NCBI GenBank assembly: GCA_937901185.1
Contig: CALCHR010000249.1
Coordinates: 1-27,040, forward strand
Length of the DNA: 27,040 nt
Direction of reading: 5' to 3'
From: an uncultured Bacteroidales bacterium
GTDB taxonomy: Bacteria > Bacteroidota > Bacteroidia > Bacteroidales > Bacteroidaceae
Shown here: in pieces, positions 8,050 to 15,929 of the stretch
Numbering within the stretch: position 1 is the stretch's first letter
Layout: every line of letters begins with the position of its first letter
Program-made: the position numbers and the translations under genes
Notes under the pieces: generated by a model
What the model saw: only the letters and a program-made list of their open reading frames with translations
Told to the model about the DNA's origin: nothing
The model's database searches: none

Positions 8050-9222
8050 TTATCTATCCAAAAGGGTTTTCAAAAAATGCTTAGACTCGTCTTCGTTTAT
8101 TCTATTAACAAAAGATTCCTCGTTTAATAATTCATTAATTGTTTTTCCATTAAATTGAGCAACACCTCTTGTACCTCTACCGGCCCAATGATGTTGTAAT
8201 AATGTTGTGTTTTGTATTTTATTGTGAAATACAGATGCTAGTATTGTATTTACTATTCCGGTTTTGTCTATACCAACAAAGAAAAACATAAATACCGTTT
8301 TGTCCTTACCCATGCATTTGAGAAATTTATCTATGTTATATGCTTTGGGGTTGGAGTCAAGGTATAAAATCTTAGTTTTAATATCAGTATAAGAATCTGA
8401 GTTATCAAAAGTTCTTTTATAATCACCTAAATCGTTCTTTGTGTCGTATGTTGGTAAAAGGTGCTCTATATCACTAAGATTTCTTAAAAGTTTATTTCTT
8501 TCCTCTTGATTGGAGGTTATTAATACTTCAATTAACCTACCTCGTATATTCACATTGTCAATATGTGCAGCAACTAAAATTGCATCCTTTACTTCATTAC
8601 ATCGTTTGCGCAAATCTTGCAGAAGAACATTATAGTCTTCGGATTCGATGAAGTTTATAGCTCTATTTGGAGCGTTGAAAAGATTATCCAACTCTTCCTC
8701 ATTTAATACTTCTTTAACCTTTGTTGGCTGAATGTTATTAGTGCTTTCAACTAATCTTTCAATATTCTCCTGCCAGGTAAAACCTTGATGATATGAGAAT
8801 AGTTCATCAAAATCTTCAGGTCTATTATGCTTGTTTATTTCCTTTATATAAGTACGGATATTGCTTCCAAGAAAGCTACCTCTTATATTATCAATTCTAA
8901 GATCTTGTGAGCTATGGCTTATTTTCTCTAAGAATGTTGTATTAATCAAATATATGGTATTGTCAAAGTCCTTCTTAACCAAAACTACAAAGCAAGGTAT
9001 ATGATCGTATTTTTCAAGTTTAGATAGAGATAATACAACATTTGGGAAAGAATTATTTTTACTATAGCAAAAAACAACAGCAAAGAAATCAGTATGATAA
9101 ACGGCTCTTCCATCCTTCACCATAGCGAAGTTGTTAGAAACGATGCTTATCAGATCCTCCTTTGTGTTGATATGCTTATTGTCTTCTATGAGTCTAACAA
9201 AAGTATTAACAATTGAATTCAT
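8050..9222 (-). CDS. Putative type II restriction endonuclease
   Basis: A 390-residue protein starting MNSIVNTFVRLIEDN. Its function is inferred from position: it overlaps the 3' end of a DNA methyltransferase gene by 17 bases (9206-9222), the usual arrangement of a type II restriction-modification pair. I cannot place it in a named endonuclease family. A possible nuclease core is DFFAVVFCYS and the following NVVLSLSKLEKYD strand, but no clean PD-(D/E)xK signature is evident. A striking C-terminal block, LLQHHWAGRGTRGVAQFNGK, with paired histidines, arginines and a lysine, may be functional. The frame is open to 9297, but that start would overlap the methyltransferase by 92 bases; the ATG at 9222 is preferred. 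The gene is much more AT-rich than its chromosomal neighbours. Confidence 0.7.
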   Translation of the reverse strand: MNSIVNTFVRLIEDNKHINTKEDLISIVSNNFAMVKDGRAVYHTDFFAVVFCYSKNNSFPNVVLSLSKLEKYDHIPCFVVLVKKDFDNTIYLINTTFLEKISHSSQDLRIDNIRGSFLGSNIRTYIKEINKHNRPEDFDELFSYHQGFTWQENIERLVESTNNIQPTKVKEVLNEEELDNLFNAPNRAINFIESEDYNVLLQDLRKRCNEVKDAILVAAHIDNVNIRGRLIEVLITSNQEERNKLLRNLSDIEHLLPTYDTKNDLGDYKRTFDNSDSYTDIKTKILYLDSNPKAYNIDKFLKCMGKDKTVFMFFFVGIDKTGIVNTILASVFHNKIQNTTLLQHHWAGRGTRGVAQFNGKTINELLNEESFVNRINEDESKHFLKTLLDR

Positions 9223-10192
9223 CGTTAAATAATTTAGGTTGAATTTTAGTTCTGCTTTTTTGCTCTCCCAAAGTGTTACGTTCCCAAAAAACACCATCAG
9301 AATACCCTTGGATAGTATTATTATCTAAGGCATTAATCAGTCTTTTTGCGGCCCAATAGCAATATTCTGTATTGATTTCGACCCCACAATAACTCCTTCC
9401 AAGTTTTTGAGCAACCACAGCTGTTGTTCCGCTACCTAAAAAAGGATCAAATATCTTATCTCCGGGTTTAGTGGAGGCAAGAATTAATTTAGCATATAAT
9501 TTTTCTGGTTTTTGGGTAGGATGGTCGGTATTCTCAGGCATAGACCAAAAGGGTACACTTATATCATCCCAAAAATTAGATGGGAAGGTTGTGCGAAAAT
9601 TGCCAGACTCCGTCTCTTCCCAATCCTTGGGTTTTCCATCTATTTTATATGGTGCTATGACCTTGCGTTTCATCTTAACCGCTTCAACATCAAAATAGTA
9701 GTTGTTTTTGTCATTTACAGCAAACCAAATATCTTCCATGGAATTTTTCCAATTAGCTTTTGCTCCTCTTCCTTTTTCGCGTTGCCAAGTTATACGGTTA
9801 ATAATAGTAAGTCGTTCCTCTATAACATTTTGCATTGAAGATGTACACTTCCAATCACCACACATATAAAGAGACCCGTTGGGGGCTAGCTTATCGCATA
9901 CTTTATTAAACCAGCTTTTCAAATAATCTTCATATGCATTAGAATTCATACGAGCAAATTTTTTTCCATGAAAATTCTTGTCAAGATTATATGGTGGATC
10001 TATGATTATCAAGCTAAAGTAATTGTTAGGTATAAAATCAATACAATCAAATAAATCTGCATTAATTATACAATCATCAACAAAGAAAGATTTAATATCA
10101 TTTAGAGAGGAGATCTTTCTCTCTAGAATTGGTATTTCGCTTTCTGAAATAGTTAATGTTCTATTTCTTTCTGCTCTGGTTTTTTCTAACAT
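9206..10192 (-). CDS. DNA methyltransferase, beta class (N6-adenine or N4-cytosine)
   Basis: A 328-residue SAM-dependent amino-methyltransferase. The catalytic motif IV, IIIDPPYNLDKNF, comes first (about residues 63-75), and the SAM-binding motif I, DPFLGSGTTAVVA, comes near the C-terminus after HPTQKPEKL. That order defines the beta class. DPPY is compatible with N6-adenine or N4-cytosine methylation. The middle segment (WQREKGRGAKANWKNSMEDI and beyond) should include the target-recognition region, but the recognition sequence cannot be deduced. It is co-transcribed with the downstream endonuclease and protects the host DNA from it. No promoter with a TAnnTTTG box was found close to the ATG. 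Confidence 0.92.
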   Translation of the reverse strand: MLEKTRAERNRTLTISESEIPILERKISSLNDIKSFFVDDCIINADLFDCIDFIPNNYFSLIIIDPPYNLDKNFHGKKFARMNSNAYEDYLKSWFNKVCDKLAPNGSLYMCGDWKCTSSMQNVIEERLTIINRITWQREKGRGAKANWKNSMEDIWFAVNDKNNYYFDVEAVKMKRKVIAPYKIDGKPKDWEETESGNFRTTFPSNFWDDISVPFWSMPENTDHPTQKPEKLYAKLILASTKPGDKIFDPFLGSGTTAVVAQKLGRSYCGVEINTEYCYWAAKRLINALDNNTIQGYSDGVFWERNTLGEQKSRTKIQPKLFNDEFNC

Positions 10193-10511
10193 AAGTTGTG
10201 GCGATCTTATTACTTATTCTTACATCAATATTTTGTGCTAAGATAATACTTTTTTATAAGAAAAACGAGTTGTTAAGAATTTAATTACTATATCTAAATG
10301 CTTAGTAATATAAAACACAAGATAATGTGTTAAGTTGTTTTCTATTTCTTTTTTGCAACACTATTTGGTTTTAATTTAGGCTACATATAAAGAGCAGCCC
10401 CAAAGGAATACCTTCTGTTTTTATGATTATTTAAGAAAGTTTAAGGATTCGGGAAGGGCAGGTAAGGCGAAAAAATACGTGGGCGGCGCACAATTTTTCT
10501 TTTGCGTTAGA
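10193..10511. other. AT-rich intergenic upstream of the methyltransferase
   Basis: No gene is seen. A small inverted repeat, AACACA-AGATAA-TGTGTT, lies at 10314-10331 and could be an operator or weak hairpin. CCCCAAAGGAATA at 10398-10410 repeats the left-edge sequence at 7782-7796. Base composition returns toward the chromosomal level after about 10440. Confidence 0.5.
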
Positions 10512-10583
10512 AAAATCTCCGTAGCTTTTACCAAAATTTTCTTAGTAAAGGCCGAGGATAATTTTTCTCTTTACTAAGAACGG
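10512..10583. repeat. 21-bp intergenic repeat family, copy A
   Basis: On the minus strand two adjacent 21-base units (10533-10553 and 10512-10532) share the frame GG-n4-5-AC/GCTA-n-G-A and end in a T-rich tract; the core of the first is TTTACTAAGAAAATTTT. A third, opposite unit with core CTTTACTAAGAA (10569-10580) forms a perfect 12-base inverted repeat with 10539-10550. The same unit type recurs at 16361-16493 and 24699-24782. Confidence 0.6.
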
Positions 10584-10618
10584 ATAGAAAACTCCCATTT
10601 TCTCGCTCGCAAATAGCC

Positions 10619-10651
10619 AAAAAAAGCGGGACGCCTCTCAGGGCTCCCGCT
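10619..10651 (-). terminator. Strong minus-strand terminator downstream of mutY
   Basis: On the minus strand AGCGGGA pairs with TCCCGCT, with an inner GCC/GGC pairing, followed by seven T. It lies about 95 bases after the mutY stop and directly after a promoter at 10661-10692. Confidence 0.85.
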
Positions 10652-10660
10652 TCGCTATTA

Positions 10661-10692
10661 CAAAGATAATATATTTGAGGTCGGAATGCAAA
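10661..10692 (-). promoter_or_regulatory. Full Bacteroidota-type promoter facing a terminator
   Basis: On the minus strand TTTG (10692-10689) is followed after exactly 20 bases by TATCTTTG (10668-10661). Transcription would start near 10655, a few bases before the terminator hairpin at 10651-10619. See findings. Confidence 0.6.
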
Positions 10693-10745
10693 TCGGCTTT
10701 AACTTTCTTTTGCAGATGTGTTAATGGAGTGGCGACGCTTGTCAT

Positions 10746-11795
10746 TTATCGTTCGGCGTGCATCTCCACTTCTTCAAAAAGCTGCTCCACCAGGCGCGGC
10801 ACGGCGTAGAGGTCGCGCTCGCTCTCGGGCACTGCGATGTAGCCCTCCATCTGCCAGTCGGCGGGCAGGGTGGCTTCGTAGAAGTCGGCATAGATGCGGC
10901 GGTGCGTAAGTACGTGCTTGACGCCCTGCTTGAGGAGGCGCAGCGGAGCCATGGCGGCAATGGGGGCAAGCAGGGGATGGACGGAGAGCTCTTCTTCTTG
11001 GGGCCGGTGGTCGAACTCGGCCATCGGCGGCTCGTAGAGGCCTTGCCAGATGTCGCCCGAGGGGCGGCGGCGCAGCCAGATTTTTCCGTCGGAGTGGGCG
11101 TAGACATAGACAAAGTGGCGCTCGCTCACGGCGGTGCGTTTGCTCTTTACGGGGAGTTGTGCCACGCGGCCTTCGGCCCATGCCACGCAACTGCCCATTA
11201 AGGGGCAACCCTCGCACTGCGGCGATTGGGGCACGCATTGCAGAGCGCCGAAGTCCATCAAGGCCTGGTTGTAGCGCCCGGGGTGCTTCTTGTCGAGCAG
11301 GAGTTGGGCCAGTTCGGCAAAAGCCTTCTTGCCGGCCATAGAGTCTATGGGTGTGTCGATGCCAAAATGGCGCGCCAGCACGCGGTAAACATTGCCGTCT
11401 ACCACCGCATGGGGCAGACCGTAGGCAAAGGAGCAGATGGCGGCGGCGGTATAGTCGCCCACGCCCTTGAGCGCACGCACACCCTCGTAGGTGTTGGGGA
11501 AACGGCCGGCGGCTACGATGGAGCGAGCGGCGGCGTGGAGATTGCGCGCCCGGCTATAGTAGCCCAGTCCCTGCCAAAGGCGCAGCACCTCGTCTTCCTC
11601 AGCCTCTGCCAGCGCTTCCACACAGGGGAATCGCTCCACAAAGCGCAGGTAGTAGTCGTAGCCCTGCGCCACACGCGTCTGTTGCAGGATGATTTCCGAA
11701 ATCCAGATGCGGTAGGGGTCGGCGATGTCGCGCCACGGCAATTCGCGGCGGCCTGTGCCGTACCAAGCCAAAATCTTGTGTGAAAACTCTTCCAT
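10746..11795 (-). CDS. mutY: A/G-specific adenine DNA glycosylase MutY
   Basis: A 349-residue base-excision repair enzyme that removes adenine mispaired with 8-oxoguanine. Seen in order: the catalytic glutamate in SEIILQQTRV (Glu34), the helix-hairpin-helix LKGVGDYTAAAI with the catalytic aspartate in VVDGNVYRVLARHFG (about Asp133), the [4Fe-4S] cysteines in CVPQSPQCEGCPLMGSC, and a NUDIX-like C-terminal 8-oxoG recognition domain from about residue 230. The length fits the family. The start has a purine-rich AGAAAAGG upstream. It follows a GDP-mannose pyrophosphorylase gene across a terminator. Confidence 0.95.
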   Translation of the reverse strand: MEEFSHKILAWYGTGRRELPWRDIADPYRIWISEIILQQTRVAQGYDYYLRFVERFPCVEALAEAEEDEVLRLWQGLGYYSRARNLHAAARSIVAAGRFPNTYEGVRALKGVGDYTAAAICSFAYGLPHAVVDGNVYRVLARHFGIDTPIDSMAGKKAFAELAQLLLDKKHPGRYNQALMDFGALQCVPQSPQCEGCPLMGSCVAWAEGRVAQLPVKSKRTAVSERHFVYVYAHSDGKIWLRRRPSGDIWQGLYEPPMAEFDHRPQEEELSVHPLLAPIAAMAPLRLLKQGVKHVLTHRRIYADFYEATLPADWQMEGYIAVPESERDLYAVPRLVEQLFEEVEMHAER

Positions 11796-11822
11796 CCTTT
11801 TCTCTGAGGCTCCGGGAAATTG

Positions 11823-11854
11823 AAAAGCCCTATGGGGGAGCTATCCCATAGGGC
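11823..11854 (-). terminator. Terminator after the mannose-1-phosphate guanylyltransferase
   Basis: GCCCTATGGG (11827-11836) pairs perfectly with CCCATAGGGC (11845-11854), loop of 8, and on the minus strand is followed by TTTT. It sits between the manC stop (11877) and the mutY start (11795). Confidence 0.8.
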
Positions 11855-11876
11855 ATGTGTGAATGTAAAAAATCTC

Positions 11877-12929
11877 TTAGTGGAACAGACCGATGCGCTG
11901 CTCTTCCGACATCTTGCAGATGAGCAACACGCCGTCTTTCTCTACCACGATATAGCCGTCCAGTCCCTGGATGACCACCTTCTTTTGCTGCGTAGTGTGT
12001 ACGATGCAGTTGTGCGACTCGTAGAGACTGATGTCCTGGCCTATGCAGGCGTTGCCATACTTGTCCTTGGGTGTCTGCTCGTGCAGCGAGAGCCACGAAC
12101 CAAGGTCGCTCCATCCGAATACAGAGGGGTAGACAAATATTTCCTCAGCCTTTTCCATAATGGCATAGTCCACGGAAATGTTTTCGCAGGTGGGGAATAC
12201 CTCGTCAATCATCTTTTGCTCCTGGTCAGTGTCATAGTAGGGCAGAAGGTCTGAGAAGATGCGCGACATGGCGGGGTCGTAGACGCGGAAGGCATTGACG
12301 ATGGTCGATACGCGCCAGATGAAGATACCGGAGTTCCAGAAATAGTTGCTCTGCTTGATGTATTCCTCGGCCACCTCCTTCGAGGGCTTCTCCTTAAAGG
12401 CGTCTACGCGGTAGATGTTGCTCTTGCGCGAGGAGGAATAGCTCAGGTCGGCCTTGATGTAGCCGTATCCTGTGGCAGGGAAGGTGGGACGAATGCCGAG
12501 CGTCACGATGGAGTCGGTCTCAGCAGAGAAATCCATGGCGTCGGTAATAGAGGAGCGGAACTTTTGGATGTCGGTGATGATATGGTCGCTGGGGGCCACT
12601 ACGACGTTGGCGCGGGGGTTGCGCTTCTTGATTTTCCAACTGACATAGCAGATGCAGGGCGCCGTGTTGCGCTGGCAGGGCTCGAGCAACACATTCTCGG
12701 CCGGCACTTCGGGCAACTGCTCTCTCACAAGGTCCTTGTATTTTGCTGAGGTAACTATCCAGATGTTCTCGGGCAATACTATATCTTTGAATCTCTCAAC
12801 TGTGAGCTGGATGAGGGTCTTGCCGCATCCCAGTACGTCGAGAAATTGTTTGGGGCATTCGGGATTGCTCACCGGCCAAAAGCGGCTGCCAATGCCGCCG
12901 GCCATGATGACGAGGTGGTTATTCTTCAT
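11877..12929 (-). CDS. manC: Mannose-1-phosphate guanylyltransferase (GDP-mannose pyrophosphorylase)
   Basis: A 350-residue cytosolic nucleotidyltransferase making GDP-mannose from mannose-1-phosphate and GTP, the precursor of GDP-fucose and surface polysaccharides. The N-terminal signature MAGGIGSRFWPVSNPECPKQF, the later FKEKPS and NYFWNSGIFIWR (substrate binding) and a C-terminal beta-helix end are all seen. It lacks the phosphomannose isomerase domain of bifunctional enzymes. The C-terminus, SEEQRIGLFH, looks slightly short compared with typical relatives. It lies 42 bases after a DUF1573 gene on the same strand and ends in a terminator. Confidence 0.93.
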   Translation of the reverse strand: MKNNHLVIMAGGIGSRFWPVSNPECPKQFLDVLGCGKTLIQLTVERFKDIVLPENIWIVTSAKYKDLVREQLPEVPAENVLLEPCQRNTAPCICYVSWKIKKRNPRANVVVAPSDHIITDIQKFRSSITDAMDFSAETDSIVTLGIRPTFPATGYGYIKADLSYSSSRKSNIYRVDAFKEKPSKEVAEEYIKQSNYFWNSGIFIWRVSTIVNAFRVYDPAMSRIFSDLLPYYDTDQEQKMIDEVFPTCENISVDYAIMEKAEEIFVYPSVFGWSDLGSWLSLHEQTPKDKYGNACIGQDISLYESHNCIVHTTQQKKVVIQGLDGYIVVEKDGVLLICKMSEEQRIGLFH

Positions 12930-12971
12930 GCGATGAGAAATAAAGGGGTGGGGGAATGGATAAGCGACGGC

Positions 12972-13358
12972 CTATTCCTTGGCGGTCACTACTCCTTTTA
13001 TATAAACGCGTACCGGCTTGTCAGAAGCGTTGGAGCGCACGATGATGGCTTTTCTGAATTTTCCGGGAAACAGTTTCTCGCTGTTGAACACAGCTTTCAC
13101 TTCGCCGCTCTTACCCGGCTCTACCGGTTCTTTAGTGTAGTCGGATACAGTACATCCGCAAACCGGAAATACTTGGTGGATGACGAGCGGCTGGTCGCCG
13201 GTGTTGGTAAACTTAAAAGAGTAGGACACGCTTTTGCCATCGGGGACATTTCCGAAGTCGTGTTCTATTTTCTCAAACGTGAGGACGGCTTGCGCCATGG
13301 CGGTTGCTGAACCTAAGAAAACCAGGAGACAAACCAAAGAGAGTAGACGTCTTACCAT
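12972..13358 (-). CDS. DUF1573 domain secreted protein
   Basis: A 128-residue protein with a cleavable signal peptide (MVRRLLSLVCLLVFLGSATA, with AMAQ at the likely cut site) and a single DUF1573 immunoglobulin-like domain. The family core is visible: FEKIEHDFGNVPDG, YSFKFTNTGDQPLVI, the cysteine pair PVCGCTV, and EVEPGKSG-type turn before the F-strand region. Members are common in Bacteroidota envelopes; their exact role is not established. It is upstream of manC on the same strand. Confidence 0.85.
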   Translation of the reverse strand: MVRRLLSLVCLLVFLGSATAMAQAVLTFEKIEHDFGNVPDGKSVSYSFKFTNTGDQPLVIHQVFPVCGCTVSDYTKEPVEPGKSGEVKAVFNSEKLFPGKFRKAIIVRSNASDKPVRVYIKGVVTAKE

Positions 13359-13382
13359 ATTAAAATAGTTTTATCAGTTCTG

Positions 13383-13390
13383 CAAATGTA
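13383..13390 (-). promoter_or_regulatory. -7 element of the DUF1573 gene
   Basis: Minus-strand TACATTTG, 24 bases before the ATG at 13358; it matches TAnnTTTG. No -33 TTTG at proper spacing is seen. Confidence 0.5.
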
Positions 13391-13453
13391 GGATTTAATC
13401 TCCAAATAAATAATCTTTCACATAAAAAAGTGCTATATTTTCTCTGGATTCCG

Positions 13454-13461
13454 TACTTTTG
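13454..13461 (+). promoter_or_regulatory. -7 element of ruvC
   Basis: TACTTTTG fits TAnnTTTG and lies 14 bases before the ATG at 13476, which would give a leader of only about 9 bases. It is divergent from the DUF1573 promoter about 70 bases away. Confidence 0.5.
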
Positions 13462-13475
13462 CCAGTAACTTGTAG

Positions 13476-14129
13476 ATGATTTTGGAAAACCCAACAGCTA
13501 TTCCCCCTAAGCGAGCCCCCAAAGAGAAAGTGATTTTGGGAATCGACCCCGGCACAAACGTGTTGGGGTATGGTGTGTTGAAAGTGACAGGACGCACTGC
13601 AAAAATGGAAGCTATGGGTGTGATAGACCTGCGAAAGGTGGACGACGTTTATCTGAAGTTGGGGCGCATCTACGAGCGCATCATCGGCATCATCGAAGCT
13701 TTCCTGCCCGACGAGGTGGCTATCGAAGCGCCTTTCTTTGGGAAGAATGTGCAGAGCATGTTGAAGTTGGGGCGCGCACAAGGCGTGGCCATCGCAGCAG
13801 CTATTAGCCGCGACATCCCCATACACGAGTATGCTCCGCTGAAAATCAAAATGGCCATCACAGGTAACGGTCAGGCCAGCAAGGAGCAGGTGGCGGGCAT
13901 CTTGAAAAGGTTGCTCGCCATACAGGAAGAGAACATGTTGCCCTATCTCGATGCGACCGATGCTTTGGCTGCTGCCTATTGTCATTTTCTGCAAGAGACA
14001 CGGCCGGAGATAAAGAGTGACGGGCCACAAAGTTGGGCTGCCTTGGCCAAAAAGCAAGGTAAGACTCTTGGCAGCAGCGCTACCGAGCCCCAAAAGAAGT
14101 TGGCGGCTTTGCTGATGCGAAAGGGCTGA
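13476..14129 (+). CDS. ruvC: Holliday junction resolvase RuvC
   Basis: A 217-residue endonuclease that cuts Holliday junctions with RuvAB. The RNase-H-like catalytic acids are in ILGIDPGTNVLGYG (first Asp), VAIEAPFFGKN (Glu) and LDATDALAAAYCH (final Asp pair). The basic loop KIKMAITGNGQASKEQV is conserved. It is longer than most RuvC: about 15 residues precede the core and about 40 (residues 175-217, Lys/Ala-rich, ending LAALLMRKG) follow it. No later Met could serve as start before the first catalytic Asp. It leads a run with a small secreted protein and a phosphodiesterase. Confidence 0.93.
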   Translation: MILENPTAIPPKRAPKEKVILGIDPGTNVLGYGVLKVTGRTAKMEAMGVIDLRKVDDVYLKLGRIYERIIGIIEAFLPDEVAIEAPFFGKNVQSMLKLGRAQGVAIAAAISRDIPIHEYAPLKIKMAITGNGQASKEQVAGILKRLLAIQEENMLPYLDATDALAAAYCHFLQETRPEIKSDGPQSWAALAKKQGKTLGSSATEPQKKLAALLMRKG

Positions 14130-14159
14130 ACTTTTTAATTTGACTATACCATAAACCCT

Positions 14160-14657
14160 ATGTTGAAGAAAATATTTACCCTAATCATCGTAGTGCTTAG
14201 CGCTTCCACGCTGCAGGCACAAGAAATCTACAACTTTGTATTGGAGAGTGCGCAGCGCACCATCAACAACTGCAGCAGCAGCGATACGCAGGTCAGCATT
14301 GCGCAGTTTAAGAACACGGCTTTGGTCTATCTGAAGAGTCAGGCCTTTGCTCAGCAGGAAGAGGTGAGCGAGGATTTTCTGAATACGCAAGCCTATTATA
14401 TGTCGGAGTTTGTGACCCTCTTTTTCTCAGAAGTGGTGGAGGTGCAAAAGAAAGGCAAGAAGGTGATGGAGAAGACCATGTTGCTCTTCATGGAAGCTTC
14501 GCTGGCCAATCCGCTCTTCCCCGACATGGACGAAGAGACCACCCTCTCTTATGTGAACGACCCCATGTCGCTCACGCGCTTTTCTCTCAATACCGACTGG
14601 CAGAAGGCCTACGAAACGGCTAAGGCAAAACTGAAGACCGGAGAGCACAAAAAATAA
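14160..14657 (+). CDS. Small secreted protein, function unknown
   Basis: A 165-residue protein with a signal peptide, MLKKIFTLIIVVLSASTLQAQ, cleaved after the AQA stretch. The mature part is mostly helical with acidic and aromatic residues (AYYMSEFVTLFFSEVVEVQ). No known motif is recognised. It starts 30 bases after ruvC and ends 9 bases before the yfcE-type gene, so the three are probably one operon. Confidence 0.75.
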   Translation: MLKKIFTLIIVVLSASTLQAQEIYNFVLESAQRTINNCSSSDTQVSIAQFKNTALVYLKSQAFAQQEEVSEDFLNTQAYYMSEFVTLFFSEVVEVQKKGKKVMEKTMLLFMEASLANPLFPDMDEETTLSYVNDPMSLTRFSLNTDWQKAYETAKAKLKTGEHKK

Positions 14658-14666
14658 CAGCCCCTT

Positions 14667-15212
14667 ATGAAAATCCTCATCGTATCTGATATTCACGGCT
14701 CGCTGCCCACCTTGGAAAAGGTGTTGAACTACTACGATCAACACCACTGCGAACTGCTTTGCATCCTGGGCGACATCTTAAACTATGGTCCGCGCAACGG
14801 ACTGCCCGAAGGCTTGAACCCGAAAGCCATAGTGGAGCGCTTGAACGAGAGAGCCGCCTCGATTGTGGCGGTGAGGGGTAACTGTGACGCAGAGGTGGAC
14901 CAGATGCTTCTCGGCTTTCCCATGATGGGCGACTATGCCTTGGTGTGCGACGGTAAGCACAGGCTGTTTCTTACGCATGGTCATATCTACAACGAGGAGA
15001 ACTTGCCGCCTCTCTCGGCCTCTGATTTCTTTTTCTACGGCCACACCCATTTGCAACACCTTACGCTCTCCGACGGTGTGGCTCCTACTATCTGCAACAC
15101 AGGTTCGCCCACATTTCCCAAAAACGGCAATCTGCCCACCTTCGCAGTCTACGAAGACGGACAGATTGAGATCCTGGATTTGGAAGGCCACGTCGTAGCC
15201 TCTTCCAAATAG
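14667..15212 (+). CDS. yfcE: YfcE-type metallophosphoesterase
   Basis: A 181-residue cytosolic phosphodiesterase of the YfcE/MJ0936 type. All metal-binding motifs of the calcineurin-like fold are present in order: SDIHGS, LGDILNYGPR, VRGNCDAEVD, LTHGHIY and YGHTHLQ. YfcE-family enzymes hydrolyse phosphodiester bonds of small substrates in vitro, and the physiological substrate is unsettled. It closes the ruvC operon and converges with the nitroreductase gene 24 bases on. Confidence 0.9.
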   Translation: MKILIVSDIHGSLPTLEKVLNYYDQHHCELLCILGDILNYGPRNGLPEGLNPKAIVERLNERAASIVAVRGNCDAEVDQMLLGFPMMGDYALVCDGKHRLFLTHGHIYNEENLPPLSASDFFFYGHTHLQHLTLSDGVAPTICNTGSPTFPKNGNLPTFAVYEDGQIEILDLEGHVVASSK

Positions 15213-15236
15213 CTATTCTGAAACTTACCGGCCTTT

Positions 15237-15761
15237 TTACTCTACTCGGAACACGCGGCCTTCTTTTCGCGGCCTGGCTGTGGGTTCCGGGCCGTCGCTG
15301 TATCCCAGGGCTAAGTGGCCGATGCCCTCGTAGTTGCCCTCTACGCCAATTTCTTCCAGCCAGGCTTTCCACTCCGGCTCATTGAACACCTCCTTGGCGC
15401 GATGTATCCAGCAGGAACCAACGCCCAGGGCATGTGCGGCCAGCATCATGTTGCCGATAGCCATACTGCCGTCGTAGAGGTAAGTGGGCACGGAGCTGTC
15501 AGCCAGTACGGCCACAATGACCGGCGCACCATAAAAGGGGTCGGCCATAGGTGTTTCCAGGAATGAAGCGTTGGCGGCGGAGAGCCTGTCGCGGATTTCT
15601 TTGTTCGTCACCACCACAAAGGCCCAGGGTTGTCTGTCGCGACCTGATGCGGCAAACGTGCCCGCTTCGACAATCTGGTCGATGATTTCTTGGGGCACCA
15701 TCTCGCTCTTGAACTTGCGCACGCTGCGGCGCGTCTTCATATTTTCTAAAACAGTGTTCAT
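15237..15761 (-). CDS. Nitroreductase family protein (FMN-dependent)
   Basis: A 174-residue flavin oxidoreductase. The N-terminal MKTRRSVRKFKSEMV and AASGRDRQPWAFVVVTN are classic FMN-binding segments, and LAAHALGVGSCWIHR and the C-terminal GYSDGPEP complete the fold. Such enzymes reduce nitro compounds, quinones or flavins with NAD(P)H; the substrate is not readable. The open frame continues to 15800, but that ATG falls inside the -7 element at 15798-15805, so MNTVLENMK at 15761 is the start. It is divergent from a YgbA-family gene. Confidence 0.9.
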   Translation of the reverse strand: MNTVLENMKTRRSVRKFKSEMVPQEIIDQIVEAGTFAASGRDRQPWAFVVVTNKEIRDRLSAANASFLETPMADPFYGAPVIVAVLADSSVPTYLYDGSMAIGNMMLAAHALGVGSCWIHRAKEVFNEPEWKAWLEEIGVEGNYEGIGHLALGYSDGPEPTARPRKEGRVFRVE

Positions 15762-15797
15762 GGTCTGATTTTTATAAGTAAGCTTGTAGGATGGTTG

Positions 15798-15805
15798 CAA
15801 AAATA
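15798..15805 (-). promoter_or_regulatory. -7 element of the nitroreductase gene
   Basis: Minus-strand TATTTTTG matches TAnnTTTG; it lies 36 bases before the chosen start and overlaps the rejected upstream ATG. No -33 TTTG is evident. Confidence 0.5.
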
Positions 15806-15846
15806 CAAAAAATATTGGAAGCCTCTCTGAAAAAATAGTCAGATTA

Positions 15847-15878
15847 GTTGCCGCCCTTATCGGAAGTTTATAGTTTTG
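15847..15878 (+). promoter_or_regulatory. Promoter of the YgbA-family gene
   Basis: GTTG (one mismatch from TTTG) at 15847-15850 and TAGTTTTG at 15871-15878 are 20 bases apart. The transcript would begin near 15884, downstream of the ATG at 15876, which argues for the 15930 start. Confidence 0.6.
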
Positions 15879-15929
15879 CGCAACAGAAATTTGAGCCGGT
15901 CTAAAAGGGAGAGGTTCTTATATGTTTTT

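Noticed and set aside
7797..10397. Integrative element or transposon carrying the restriction-modification genes
   Set aside because: No integrase, transposase or tRNA-end target was found; only short imperfect flanking repeats support insertion.
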